Shown here: one piece after another, positions 33,668 to 41,252 of the stretch
Numbering within the stretch: the stretch's first letter is position 1
Layout of the letters: every line of letters begins with the position of its first letter
Origin: Chloroflexota bacterium
GTDB taxonomy: Bacteria; Chloroflexota; UBA6077; FW602-bin22
NCBI GenBank assembly: GCA_016875715.1
Contig: VGOZ01000019.1
Location: forward strand, 1-47,493
DNA: 47,493 nt
Direction: 5' to 3'
Made by a program: the position numbers and the translations under genes
Notes under the pieces: model-generated
The model's database searches: none
The model's input: the letters and a program-made list of their open reading frames with translations, nothing else
Told to the model about the DNA's origin: nothing

Positions 33668-34426
33668 GATCGGCGTCAGGGGACGTCCTGCCGCAGCGAT
33701 CCGGACCTCCAGTGCGTACCAGCCTTCGCACTCTGAGGCACGGGTCGGGGCAAGACCCAGATCGCGGCAGGTCCCTTCGATCTGCGCGAGCTCACCAGTC
33801 CCTTCGAGGGGAGCGAGGATCAGGCGCGCGCCCGTCGGAAGGCGATCGGCGACCGCCGGGAGTACCGGTGGCAGGTCCCAGACACCCCACAGATGCACGA
33901 AGGCACAGCCGGTCGAGCGCGCGACATCACCGACGGCGGCGTGGACGGTGAACCTCTCCGACTCTCCCAGCAATCGGGCATTCATTCCCGCAACAGCTCG
34001 CGCCAGCGGATCGCTGTCGACGGCGTGGACATGAGTTGCCCCGCGCGCCAGTGCGTGGAACCCGAGAATGCCGGTGCCCGCCCCGATATCGGCGACGATC
34101 GTGCCGCGCACATCGACTGCATCGATGGCCCGCAACGTGGCGCTCGTCCACGCCATACCGTCCGACCCGAAGACCGGTCTACAGAAGAACTCGTCGGGCA
34201 GCCAGTCGGCGCGACCCTTTCTCGACGAGAGATCGATCCATAGCGGTGCCCCGTGAGGACACGTGTCGATGCCCGCTTCGATGAGATCGACCAGATTGGT
34301 CACGAGGGAGTCCCGGACGCGCGCGGCGGACCGAAAGCGGCGCGGTGAGAAACGGGCCGCGGCCCGCGTCAGATCAGGATCTGTTTCCGCGAACGCACCT
34401 TGCTGGGCGAGTCGCGCCTCGTACAC
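33647..34426 (-). CDS. SAM-dependent methyltransferase (PRMT/PrmA-like)
   Basis: About 259 residues. Motif I is VADIGAGTGILGFHALARGA, followed by VHAVDSDPLARAV and a GVWDLPPVLP segment; the GTGILG loop resembles ribosomal protein L11 or arginine methyltransferases. The upstream frame is open to 34543 but is Arg-rich and overlaps the peptidase gene, so I place the start at GTG 34426. Substrate unknown; it follows a peptidase and a radical-SAM remnant, a RiPP-like setting, so it could modify a peptide. Confidence 0.72.
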   Translation of the reverse strand: MYEARLAQQGAFAETDPDLTRAAARFSPRRFRSAARVRDSLVTNLVDLIEAGIDTCPHGAPLWIDLSSRKGRADWLPDEFFCRPVFGSDGMAWTSATLRAIDAVDVRGTIVADIGAGTGILGFHALARGATHVHAVDSDPLARAVAGMNARLLGESERFTVHAAVGDVARSTGCAFVHLWGVWDLPPVLPAVADRLPTGARLILAPLEGTGELAQIEGTCRDLGLAPTRASECEGWYALEVRIAAAGRPLTPISPREGR

Positions 34427-34469
34427 TGCCTGGAGGTCGATCAGGCAGCCGCCTTCGGCGGTGCGCCAC

Positions 34470-34910
34470 TCACACCAGCGGGGTCGATGGCGGGTCGAAC
34501 GCGAGGTCAGCCGAACATCCACCCGCGTCGGGCGGCGCGCCACAGGACGCGGGCACCATCGATTGGCGCGATGTGGCGGGCACGCCCTCCCCCGTCAACC
34601 AGCGCATCAGCGTTCCGACGACTGCGTGACCCGGCGACCGGGCGATGAATCGATCGATCGCCTCCCCGCGTCGAACGAGGCCGATGATCGCGGTACGAGG
34701 CACCGGGACGTCGGTGGTTGGATTCCCATCGCCTCGCGTGAGGATCTCGACTGGTCCCACACCAACCACGCGGTGCACCCAGGCTCGACGGTCGACTCCA
34801 ATAAGGGCGATCAGATCTCCCGGGGCCGGACCGTCGGGATGTAGAGGAACCACCCCCACCGTCTCGCCATCGCGTAGCGCCGGGAACATGCTCTCGCTGC
34901 GGACCCTCAC
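34470..34910 (-). CDS. SipW/S26B-like signal peptidase family protein
   Basis: 146 residues from GTG 34910. SESMFPAL holds the catalytic Ser (SxMxP), and WVHRVVGVG followed by ILTRGDGNPTTDVPVP matches the signal peptidase S26B/SipW arrangement in which His replaces the Lys of bacterial enzymes. Unlike typical signal peptidases no clear transmembrane helix is seen. The start overlaps the upstream stop as GTGA, so it is coupled to the SPASM remnant. The ~30-residue C-terminal tail is low-complexity. Confidence 0.72.
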   Translation of the reverse strand: MRVRSESMFPALRDGETVGVVPLHPDGPAPGDLIALIGVDRRAWVHRVVGVGPVEILTRGDGNPTTDVPVPRTAIIGLVRRGEAIDRFIARSPGHAVVGTLMRWLTGEGVPATSRQSMVPASCGAPPDAGGCSADLAFDPPSTPLV

Positions 34911-35380
34911 CGGGCAACCGCGACGAGGGAAAGGAGATCGGCGGCGGGGATGTGGGTTCCTCGTTCCGTGAGCGCCTCCCCGGCAGGACAGAAGTCGTGT
35001 CCGCTCTCCCCGCATCCCGTGCACGCCACACGGTGCGAGGAGAGAAGTGCGCGCATGGTCTGGAACGCGGGCGCGTGACGCCAGATCTCGCCGAACCTCT
35101 CGGAACGGACGTTCCCGGCACACAACGGCATCAGCACACAGGGATACACATTGCCCGCCGGCGAGATGCTGCACGCCGCGCGTCCCGCGCCGCACAGATG
35201 ATCGTTCGGCTCGCCGCCGGCCTCCAGCAGATTGTGCCGTCGCCTCCGCTCGTATCTATCGGGGCGCTCCGCCTTGGTTCGATGGCGCAGGGGGTCCTGT
35301 GAGCCGTCCTTGCGCGGCATCCGCCGGCGAGCGACACGCTCGACCAGGCAGTCGAGTGCCCCGGCCAACGCCTGGCTCAC
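34907..35380 (-). pseudogene. Radical SAM/SPASM protein remnant (SPASM domain only)
   Basis: 157 residues at most. The SPASM signature is intact: C63-GAGR-x2-C70, SISPAGNVYPC81, GNV, then FGEIW, and later CTGC-x-ESGHDFC. The segment before it (KDGSQDPLRHR) fits the linker that follows a radical SAM barrel. The barrel itself, about 250 residues with its CxxxCxxC, is missing: upstream the frame runs only a few dozen bases before the promoter of the divergent dehydrogenase gene. The gene is therefore 5'-truncated, probably by rearrangement, although the downstream peptidase remains coupled by a 4-bp overlap. Confidence 0.7.
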
Positions 35381-35453
35381 GCCGGCATTATGGCGGAGCG
35401 GTACACTGGCCCGATCTGGTACTCTGGTCCCACGCCGCCCCGGAGGACATCAG

Positions 35454-36494
35454 ATGCTCGCCATCGCGGCTCCACGCCTTCACGCCTGTTCCCTGGCCAT
35501 CTTCCGTGCGCTCGGAACGTCCGAGGATGTTGCCCGTGAGACGGTCGATATCCTCATCGAGAGCAACCTCGCCGGACATGATTCGCACGGTGTGCAATTG
35601 ATACCCGGGTACGCGCGGAACGCGCGCGAGGGACACGTCCGCGCCGACGCACGCCCCGAGATCGTCGAAGAGACACCGACCACGGCCCTGGTCGCCGGGC
35701 GGTGGGGGTGGGGCCAGCACACGGCCGCGTACGGCGCGCGCGTCGCGATTCGGAAGGCCCGTGAGATGAAGGTCGCTGTGGTGGGAATGGTCGAGTGCAA
35801 CCATGTAGGTCGCCTCGGCGAGTATGCGGAGCGCGCCGCGGCCGAGGGGATCCTCCTGATCGGCACCCTGGGCTCGGCAAACAAGACGGGGTCCACCGCG
35901 CCGTACGGCGGTAAGCGCGGCGTGTTGGGTACCAACCCCTTCGCGTTCGGCATTCCGGCGGGCAAGCGCGAGCGCGTGCTCCTCGACTTCGCGACGACGC
36001 TGATCGCCGGCAATAAGGTCGCGGTGGCGGCGGCGAAGGGCGAACGGCTGCCGGAGGGCGCGATTCTCGATCGCGAGGGACGACCGAGCACCGACCCTCA
36101 CGACCTGCGCGCCGGGGGCGTGATGCTGCCTTTCGGCGCGCACAAAGGCTATGCCCTCGCGGTGGCCGCCGAACTCCTGGGGAACATCGTCGCGCCGTCA
36201 TATCGATGGCGGGGCCCCGGGCGCTGGGGAGGAACCCTGTTCATCGCGCTCGACCCGGCGATGTTCGCGCCGCGCGAGGAGTACGGAGCGGCCGTCGATG
36301 AGGTTGTCGATCGGATAAAGGGGGTGGAGACCGCCCAGGGCTTCTCGGAGATCCTGATCCCCGGTGAGCCAGAGAACCGTGCCCGCGCCGCGCGACGTGC
36401 CAGCGGCGTGCCCGTGCCGGAGGCAACGTGGGAAGCCCTGGTGGAGACCGGGAAGGATCTGTCGCTCGACCTGGAGGCGATCGCGGCGACCTGA
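35454..36494 (+). CDS. LDH2/MDH2 family (YlbC/AllD-type) NAD(P)-dependent malate/lactate/ureidoglycolate dehydrogenase
   Basis: 346 residues. Family marks are LAGHDSHGVQLIPGY (catalytic His), the GMVECNHVGRLGEYAERAA stretch, GTNPFAFGIPAG and MLPFGAHKGYALAVAAELL. The family reduces or oxidises 2-oxo/2-hydroxy acids such as malate, sulfolactate or ureidoglycolate; the sulfolactate branch would match the ComB-like phosphatase in this window only loosely. GGAGG lies 7 nt before the ATG. Confidence 0.88.
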   Translation: MLAIAAPRLHACSLAIFRALGTSEDVARETVDILIESNLAGHDSHGVQLIPGYARNAREGHVRADARPEIVEETPTTALVAGRWGWGQHTAAYGARVAIRKAREMKVAVVGMVECNHVGRLGEYAERAAAEGILLIGTLGSANKTGSTAPYGGKRGVLGTNPFAFGIPAGKRERVLLDFATTLIAGNKVAVAAAKGERLPEGAILDREGRPSTDPHDLRAGGVMLPFGAHKGYALAVAAELLGNIVAPSYRWRGPGRWGGTLFIALDPAMFAPREEYGAAVDEVVDRIKGVETAQGFSEILIPGEPENRARAARRASGVPVPEATWEALVETGKDLSLDLEAIAAT

Positions 36495-36497
36495 TCG

Positions 36498-36526
36498 TTG
36501 TTCGATTCCCCCGCGCGCCCTACGAT
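36498..36526 (+). promoter_or_regulatory. Promoter of the terC transcript
   Basis: TTGTTC (36498-36503), 17 bp, TACGAT (36521-36526). Predicted start near 36533, exactly where the riboswitch begins. Confidence 0.55.
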
Positions 36527-36532
36527 TTGGCT

Positions 36533-36653
36533 CGAAGGGGAGTAGCCGGGCGTTTCGTACGCCCCAGTGCGGTCGACACCACGGTCCACGGGACCCGGCC
36601 GCGACTCCAGGTGGCGAGACCTTCGTCCTGATACCGCAATTCTTGGACGAAGG
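36533..36653 (+). promoter_or_regulatory. yybP-ykoY-type manganese riboswitch with translational expression platform
   Basis: The conserved AAGGGGAGTAGCC begins near 36535 and the 3' conserved GGCGAGACCTTCG lies near 36613-36625, the two halves of the yybP-ykoY motif. P1 forms between CGAAGG (36533-36538) and CCTTCG (36620-36625). The same 3' strand, CCTTCGTCC (36620-36628), is perfectly complementary to GGACGAAGG (36645-36653), which contains the terC ribosome-binding site GAAGG. Ligand binding should favour P1 and free the site; without Mn the site would be buried. The gene behind it is a TerC protein, the usual partner. Confidence 0.87.
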
Positions 36654-36659
36654 ATGGAA

Positions 36660-37415
36660 ATGCTCACGTTCGATGCGGCTCTCGCCGCGCAGATCCTCAA
36701 CATCATCATCATTGATCTGGTCCTCAGCGGCGATAACGCCATGGTCATCGGCATGGCGGCGAGCCGACTGTCTGGGCGCGATCGGCGACAGGCCATCGTC
36801 TGGGGTGTCGTCGGCGCGATAGGCCTGCGGGTCATCTTCACCGCGGTGCTGGCCTTGTTGCTCGGCCTGCCGTACCTACAGCTCGCGGGCGGGCTGATGC
36901 TCGTCTGGATCGCGTACAAACTGGTGCGCCCAACCGGCCACGGCGACGCGCACGCCACAGTAACGGTCGCGGCCACCCGATTCGACGCCATTCGCACAAT
37001 CGTCCTGGCGGACGTGGTGATGAGTCTGGACAACATCCTCGCCGTGGGTGGTGCCGCGCACGGTGATGTGGCATTGCTCCTGTTCGGTCTGGCGCTCTCA
37101 ATGCCGCTCATCGCGTTCGGGAGCGGGTTCGTGGCATGGGCGCTCGATCGAATGCCCCTGCTCATCTGGATCGGCAGCGCGGTCCTGGCGAAGGTTTCCG
37201 GGGAGATGATCGGTCACGATCCTTTCGTCAAGAGCGCGGCCGAGCAGACCGCACTCGCCGCGCGCGTCGGTGAAACCGTATCCTGGCTCGACCTGCCCTG
37301 GCTGGGCGACCTGCTCCTCTATCAGGCGTCCCTCCAGTTCGGCATCCTCGCGCTGGTGGTCGTCCTGGGCGTTGTCGCGCGGCTACGCGGCTCCGCGCTG
37401 GCCGCGGCGCACTGA
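36660..37415 (+). CDS. TerC family integral membrane protein, probable Mn2+ exporter
   Basis: 251 residues with about seven membrane helices. The two key acidic motifs are present: IDLVLSGDNAMVIGMA (residues about 20-35) and LADVVMSLDNILAVGG (about 120-135), the pair of aspartates proposed to bind metal in TerC/YkoY proteins. A central polar stretch separates the halves. GAAGG lies 6 nt before the chosen ATG; ATG 36654 is less well placed. Expression is predicted to be induced by Mn through the riboswitch upstream. Confidence 0.92.
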   Translation: MLTFDAALAAQILNIIIIDLVLSGDNAMVIGMAASRLSGRDRRQAIVWGVVGAIGLRVIFTAVLALLLGLPYLQLAGGLMLVWIAYKLVRPTGHGDAHATVTVAATRFDAIRTIVLADVVMSLDNILAVGGAAHGDVALLLFGLALSMPLIAFGSGFVAWALDRMPLLIWIGSAVLAKVSGEMIGHDPFVKSAAEQTALAARVGETVSWLDLPWLGDLLLYQASLQFGILALVVVLGVVARLRGSALAAAH

Positions 37416-37444
37416 GCGACAACGAGCCAGCCATCCGGGTGCGC

Positions 37445-37470
37445 CTCGCGAGACGTAGTATTCTCGCGAG
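37445..37470 (+). repeat. Two CTCGCGAG palindromes flanking a -10 box
   Basis: CTCGCGAG occurs at 37445-37452 and 37463-37470, 18 bp start to start, with a TAGTAT -10-like box (37456-37461) between them. The copies could pair as an 8-bp stem with 10-nt loop or act as two operator half-sites. It lies just before the class III aminotransferase gene. Confidence 0.55.
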
Positions 37471-37473
37471 CCT

Positions 37474-38844
37474 GTGAGAGAGCGCTTCAGCGTCGACGTG
37501 ATGCGGCAGACGATGCTCGACTTCGTGCAGATGCGCGATTTCGTGGGAGATCCGCTCGTCGTCGAGCGAGGCGAAGGGGTTCGCCTCTGGGATATCGAGG
37601 GTAGGTCCTACATCGACGGGCTTTCCGGGATCTTCGTCGTTAATTTCGGTCACGGCAGACGCGAGATCGTCGACGCGGTTACGGCACAGGTCGCACGACT
37701 GGCATTCGCGCCGCAGATGGCGACGACCACTCCGGAGATCGATCTGGCCGAGAAGCTGCTCCCCATCCTCCCCTCTGAGTACACCCAGGTGAAGTTTCAC
37801 TCCGGGGGATCGGAGGCGACTGAGGCTGCGATCAAGATGGCACGGCAGTTCCACCGCCAGAATGGTCAGGCGAGTCGCTTCAAGGTCCTCTCTCACTACC
37901 GCGGATATCACGGTGCGACAGGCCACGCGCTCGCCGCGACGGGCTGGCCTCACCTTCGGGCCGCCTTCGAACCCCTGGCGCCCGGGTTCGTCCACCTGCA
38001 CACGCCGGATATCTACCGGCCGCTCGTGGCGGGGGCCACGCCGGAGGAAACGGGCCTGGCCTACGCGCGGCTCGTGGCCGAAACGATCGCGCTCGAAGGG
38101 CCCGGAACGGTCGCCGCCCTGATCACCGAACCGATCATGATGTCGGCCGGCGTGGTGGTTCCCCCCGATAGTTACCTGCGCGAGCTCCGCCGCCTGACTG
38201 CCGAACACGGCATCCTCCTGATCTTCGACGAGATCATCACCGGCTTTGGGCGAACCGGCGTGCCGTTTGCGCGCGAGCATTCGGGGGTTCTGCCCGACCT
38301 GATCTGCGTCGGCAAAGGGATGAGCGGGGGGTACGCGCCTCTTTCGGCGGTCGTGCTCTCCGAGCGCGTTGCGCGAGCGTTCTGGGGAGAGCCAGGAACC
38401 CAATTCCAGGCCGGGCACACCTTCGCGGGTAATCCTGTGGCGTGCGCGGCTGGGCTCGCGGCGCTGGACGTACTCATGCAGCCGGAAACGTTGATCAACT
38501 GCCGCGATGTCGGTGCCCACGCGATGGGTCGACTGCGATCTCTGATGGACAGGCATCCCTGCATCGGCGATGTGCGCGGCCGTGGAATGTTTCTGGGCGT
38601 GGAGTTCGTGTCAGATCGGGCGACGCGGACAAGGTTCCCGGATGAGGTGGCATTCGGCATTCGCGTGCAGGCCGAGGCGCGCCGCCGCGGACTCCTGCTG
38701 CGTGCCAGTGGTTTCATGCTGGTCGTCGGGCCGCCGTTGACAACGACCCGAGCAGAAATGGATGAGATCATCGACATCTTGGATCAAGCAGTTGGCGCGG
38801 CGGAGGCGTCCTTGCACGAGCGGGCGCTCGCCGGCGTGCCCTAA
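37474..38844 (+). CDS. Class III PLP-dependent aminotransferase (omega-aminotransferase type)
   Basis: 456 residues. Marks of class III are YIDGLSGIFVVNFGHG, the VKFHSGGSEATEAAIKMARQ PLP-phosphate motif, HYRGYHGAT, LIFDEIITGFGRTG, and the catalytic lysine in CVGKGMSGGYAPLSAV. Relatives act on beta-alanine, 4-aminobutyrate, putrescine or other amines; the acceptor is pyruvate or 2-oxoglutarate. GTG start without a strong ribosome-binding site. It ends 10 bp before the M20 gene, so the two form an operon. Confidence 0.93.
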   Translation: MRERFSVDVMRQTMLDFVQMRDFVGDPLVVERGEGVRLWDIEGRSYIDGLSGIFVVNFGHGRREIVDAVTAQVARLAFAPQMATTTPEIDLAEKLLPILPSEYTQVKFHSGGSEATEAAIKMARQFHRQNGQASRFKVLSHYRGYHGATGHALAATGWPHLRAAFEPLAPGFVHLHTPDIYRPLVAGATPEETGLAYARLVAETIALEGPGTVAALITEPIMMSAGVVVPPDSYLRELRRLTAEHGILLIFDEIITGFGRTGVPFAREHSGVLPDLICVGKGMSGGYAPLSAVVLSERVARAFWGEPGTQFQAGHTFAGNPVACAAGLAALDVLMQPETLINCRDVGAHAMGRLRSLMDRHPCIGDVRGRGMFLGVEFVSDRATRTRFPDEVAFGIRVQAEARRRGLLLRASGFMLVVGPPLTTTRAEMDEIIDILDQAVGAAEASLHERALAGVP

Positions 38845-38854
38845 GGAGAAACGG

Positions 38855-40249
38855 ATGGTCACGGCGCTGGGTCGGGTGCAGAGCGCCCAGCAGGTCGCGC
38901 TGGCGCGAGTCGAGTCGGCGCGGCCGGAGATGTCCCGGCTGAACCGCCAGATCTGGGAATGGGCGGAGCCCAGCCTGCTCGAGACGCGTTCGAGCGCGCT
39001 CCTGGCCGATTACCTCGAGGCGCGTGGTTTCCGGGTGACCCGCGGCGTCGCCGATATGCCGACAGCGTTCGTCGCGGAGTGGGGCGATGGCGGGCCTGTG
39101 GTGGGGATCCTCGCGGAGTACGACGCGCTGCCCGGGCTCTCCCAGAAGACCGAGACCTACAAGGAACCGATCCGCGAGGGGGGATACGGCCACGGCTGCG
39201 GACACAGCGTGTACGGCGTCGCCTGTGTGCTGGGCGGACTCGCGGCACGCGATGCGCTCGTGGAGAGCGGACTCCCGGGGCGGGTTCGGGTGTACGGATG
39301 CCCCGCCGAAGAGTTGCTCATCGGTAAGGTGTACATGGCGCGCGCCGGGCTCTTCGACGATCTGGATGCCGCGATCAGCTGGCATCCCAGCGACAAGACG
39401 CGCGCCTCGCTCGGGTCGAGCAAGGCGATGGTCTCAGTCCGATACGAGTTCGCGGGGGTTGCGTCGCATGCCTCGGTCTCGCCGCACGAGGGGCGAAGCG
39501 CGCTCGATGCGGTCGAACTCATGAATGTGGCCGTCAATTTCATGCGCGAACATATCAAGCAGGATGCCCGGATTCACTACGTGATCACCGATGGCGGGGT
39601 GCAGCCCAACGTCGTGCCGCCCAGGGCGTCGGTCTGGTACTACATCCGGGCGAATGCTCACGAGGATGTGGAGGCGTATCTCGCCTGGGTCGACGAGATC
39701 GCCGAATCCGCGGCCCGTATGGCGCGCGTGCAACTGGTGCGCCGACAGATGGACACCGACTGCCACGAATTGATCCCCAATCGCGCTATGGGCGAGGCTC
39801 TCGATCGAGCCCTACGCCTCGCGGGCCCGCCCGGGTTCGATGAGAGTGAGCGCCGCTTCGCCGAGGAGATCCAGAGGTCGCTGCCGGCGCGTCCAGCGGG
39901 CCCGCCGCTCAACGATGAGATCGCGCCCTTCGATGAGACTGGTTCGTCCGGCGGTTCGACCGACATCGGCGACGTTAGCTGGATCGTGCCGACCGAACAG
40001 TTCGTCGCCGCGACGCACGCGGTGGGGTCGCCAGGCCATAGCTGGCAGATCACTGCGTGCACGGGGACATCCATCGGCGAGAAGGGCGGTATCGTCGCCG
40101 CGAAGACGATGGCGTGCGCGACGCTCGAACTCATCGCCGACGAGGACCTGCGGTCACGCGCGCGAGCGGAATTCGCAGAGAGGCGCGGTAATCGCGCCTA
40201 CGGCTTGCTGATCCCGTCGGATCAGCGCCCGCCGATCCCGATGTCGTGA
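38855..40249 (+). CDS. M20 family amidohydrolase, AbgB-like
   Basis: 464 residues. Metal-site residues are suggested by VGILAEYDALPGLSQ, GYGHGCGHSVYGV (His), PAEELLIGK (Glu), SWHPSDK and GHSWQITA near the end; the ASHASVSPHEGRSALDAVELM stretch is the dimerisation domain. The closest named family is aminobenzoyl-glutamate utilisation protein B, a subunit that splits an amide from a glutamate-type substrate. AAGGAG is placed 6 nt before the ATG. An AbgA-like partner was not found in the window. Confidence 0.87.
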   Translation: MVTALGRVQSAQQVALARVESARPEMSRLNRQIWEWAEPSLLETRSSALLADYLEARGFRVTRGVADMPTAFVAEWGDGGPVVGILAEYDALPGLSQKTETYKEPIREGGYGHGCGHSVYGVACVLGGLAARDALVESGLPGRVRVYGCPAEELLIGKVYMARAGLFDDLDAAISWHPSDKTRASLGSSKAMVSVRYEFAGVASHASVSPHEGRSALDAVELMNVAVNFMREHIKQDARIHYVITDGGVQPNVVPPRASVWYYIRANAHEDVEAYLAWVDEIAESAARMARVQLVRRQMDTDCHELIPNRAMGEALDRALRLAGPPGFDESERRFAEEIQRSLPARPAGPPLNDEIAPFDETGSSGGSTDIGDVSWIVPTEQFVAATHAVGSPGHSWQITACTGTSIGEKGGIVAAKTMACATLELIADEDLRSRARAEFAERRGNRAYGLLIPSDQRPPIPMS

Positions 40250-40254
40250 GACGC

Positions 40255-40283
40255 GCCGAAGAGTCCGCACGCGACTCCTCGGC
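40255..40283. terminator. Hairpin between convergent genes, probable bidirectional terminator
   Basis: GCCGA-A-GAGTC, a 7-nt loop CGCACGC, then GACTC-C-TCGGC. Ten base pairs with one A-C mismatch. No U-tract follows, but it sits in the 47-bp space between two genes that converge. Confidence 0.5.
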
Positions 40284-40296
40284 TGGGGAGCCGGGG

Positions 40297-41250
40297 TCAG
40301 TAACCCAGGCTCTTGTCCACGGTATTGGTGAGGGGGTCTCCCTTTACATAGCGGCGCAGATTGTCGAAGAAGATCGACCACATCAGATTGGTGGTCAGGT
40401 TCGAGACGCCCGAGTCATGCGGCGTGATGAGGATGTTTGGTGCATCCCACAGCGGGCTGTTCGCTGGCAGCGGCTCGGTCTCCTGGACGTCCAGTCCGGC
40501 ACCGGCCAGGTGGCCCGACTTCAGAGCATCGATCAACGCTGGCTCGTTGACGATCCCTCCGCGAGAGATCGCGATCAGGTAGGAGCCGCGCTTCATCGCG
40601 CCGATTTGCTTCGCGCCGATCATGCCCCGGGTCTCTGGCGTGATGGGAGCCGCGATCGTCAGGACATCCACCTGACGGCACATGTCGTCCAGGCGAGCCA
40701 GCGACCAGACCTCGGCCACGCCCTCACTGGCCGGCACCTTCTGCGCGTCCACGGCGAGCACGTTCATCTCGAACCCGCCGGCGCGACGGGCGATGGCCCG
40801 GCCGATGTTGCCGAAGCCCACGAGTCCCATGGTCGCGCCCTTGATGCCGACCAGTCGATTCGCCATCTCACCGCGCACCCACTCGTGCTTCTTCTGATAG
40901 TCGTGGTGGCCAATGATGTCGCGGGTCAGTGCGAGCAAGAGGCCGAACGTGTGCTCCGCGATTGTTGCCGCGTGGGCTCCCCGCGCGTTCGTGACCACCA
41001 CCGAGGACTTCGCGATGGTGGGGATCTGCCACATGAACTCGACGCCGGCACTGGAGGCCTGAATCCACTTGAGGCCGCGTGCAACGAGGAACTCCTCGTT
41101 GGTACACCCGCCGAAGATCACGTCACAATCCGCTAGGTCCGCCGCCGCGTCCGATCGTTTCGCTAGGTCCACGAACGTGACGGTGGGAAACTCCCGGCGC
41201 AACTCTGCCAATCTGTCCGGCGTCGAATGAAACATGAGAACTTTGACCAC
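40297..41250 (-). CDS. D-2-hydroxyacid dehydrogenase
   Basis: 317 residues. The NAD(P) loop is MGLVGFGNIGRAIARR; the catalytic trio is in ISRGGIVNEPAL (Arg), LDVQETEPLPANS (Glu) and ITPHDSGVS (His). GTG start with GGAGG 5 nt upstream. It is just downstream of the ABC exporter gene (2-bp gap) on the same strand, so it is probably co-transcribed. Substrate not evident; glyoxylate or hydroxypyruvate are common. Confidence 0.92.
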   Translation of the reverse strand: MVKVLMFHSTPDRLAELRREFPTVTFVDLAKRSDAAADLADCDVIFGGCTNEEFLVARGLKWIQASSAGVEFMWQIPTIAKSSVVVTNARGAHAATIAEHTFGLLLALTRDIIGHHDYQKKHEWVRGEMANRLVGIKGATMGLVGFGNIGRAIARRAGGFEMNVLAVDAQKVPASEGVAEVWSLARLDDMCRQVDVLTIAAPITPETRGMIGAKQIGAMKRGSYLIAISRGGIVNEPALIDALKSGHLAGAGLDVQETEPLPANSPLWDAPNILITPHDSGVSNLTTNLMWSIFFDNLRRYVKGDPLTNTVDKSLGY

Positions 41251-41252
41251 GA

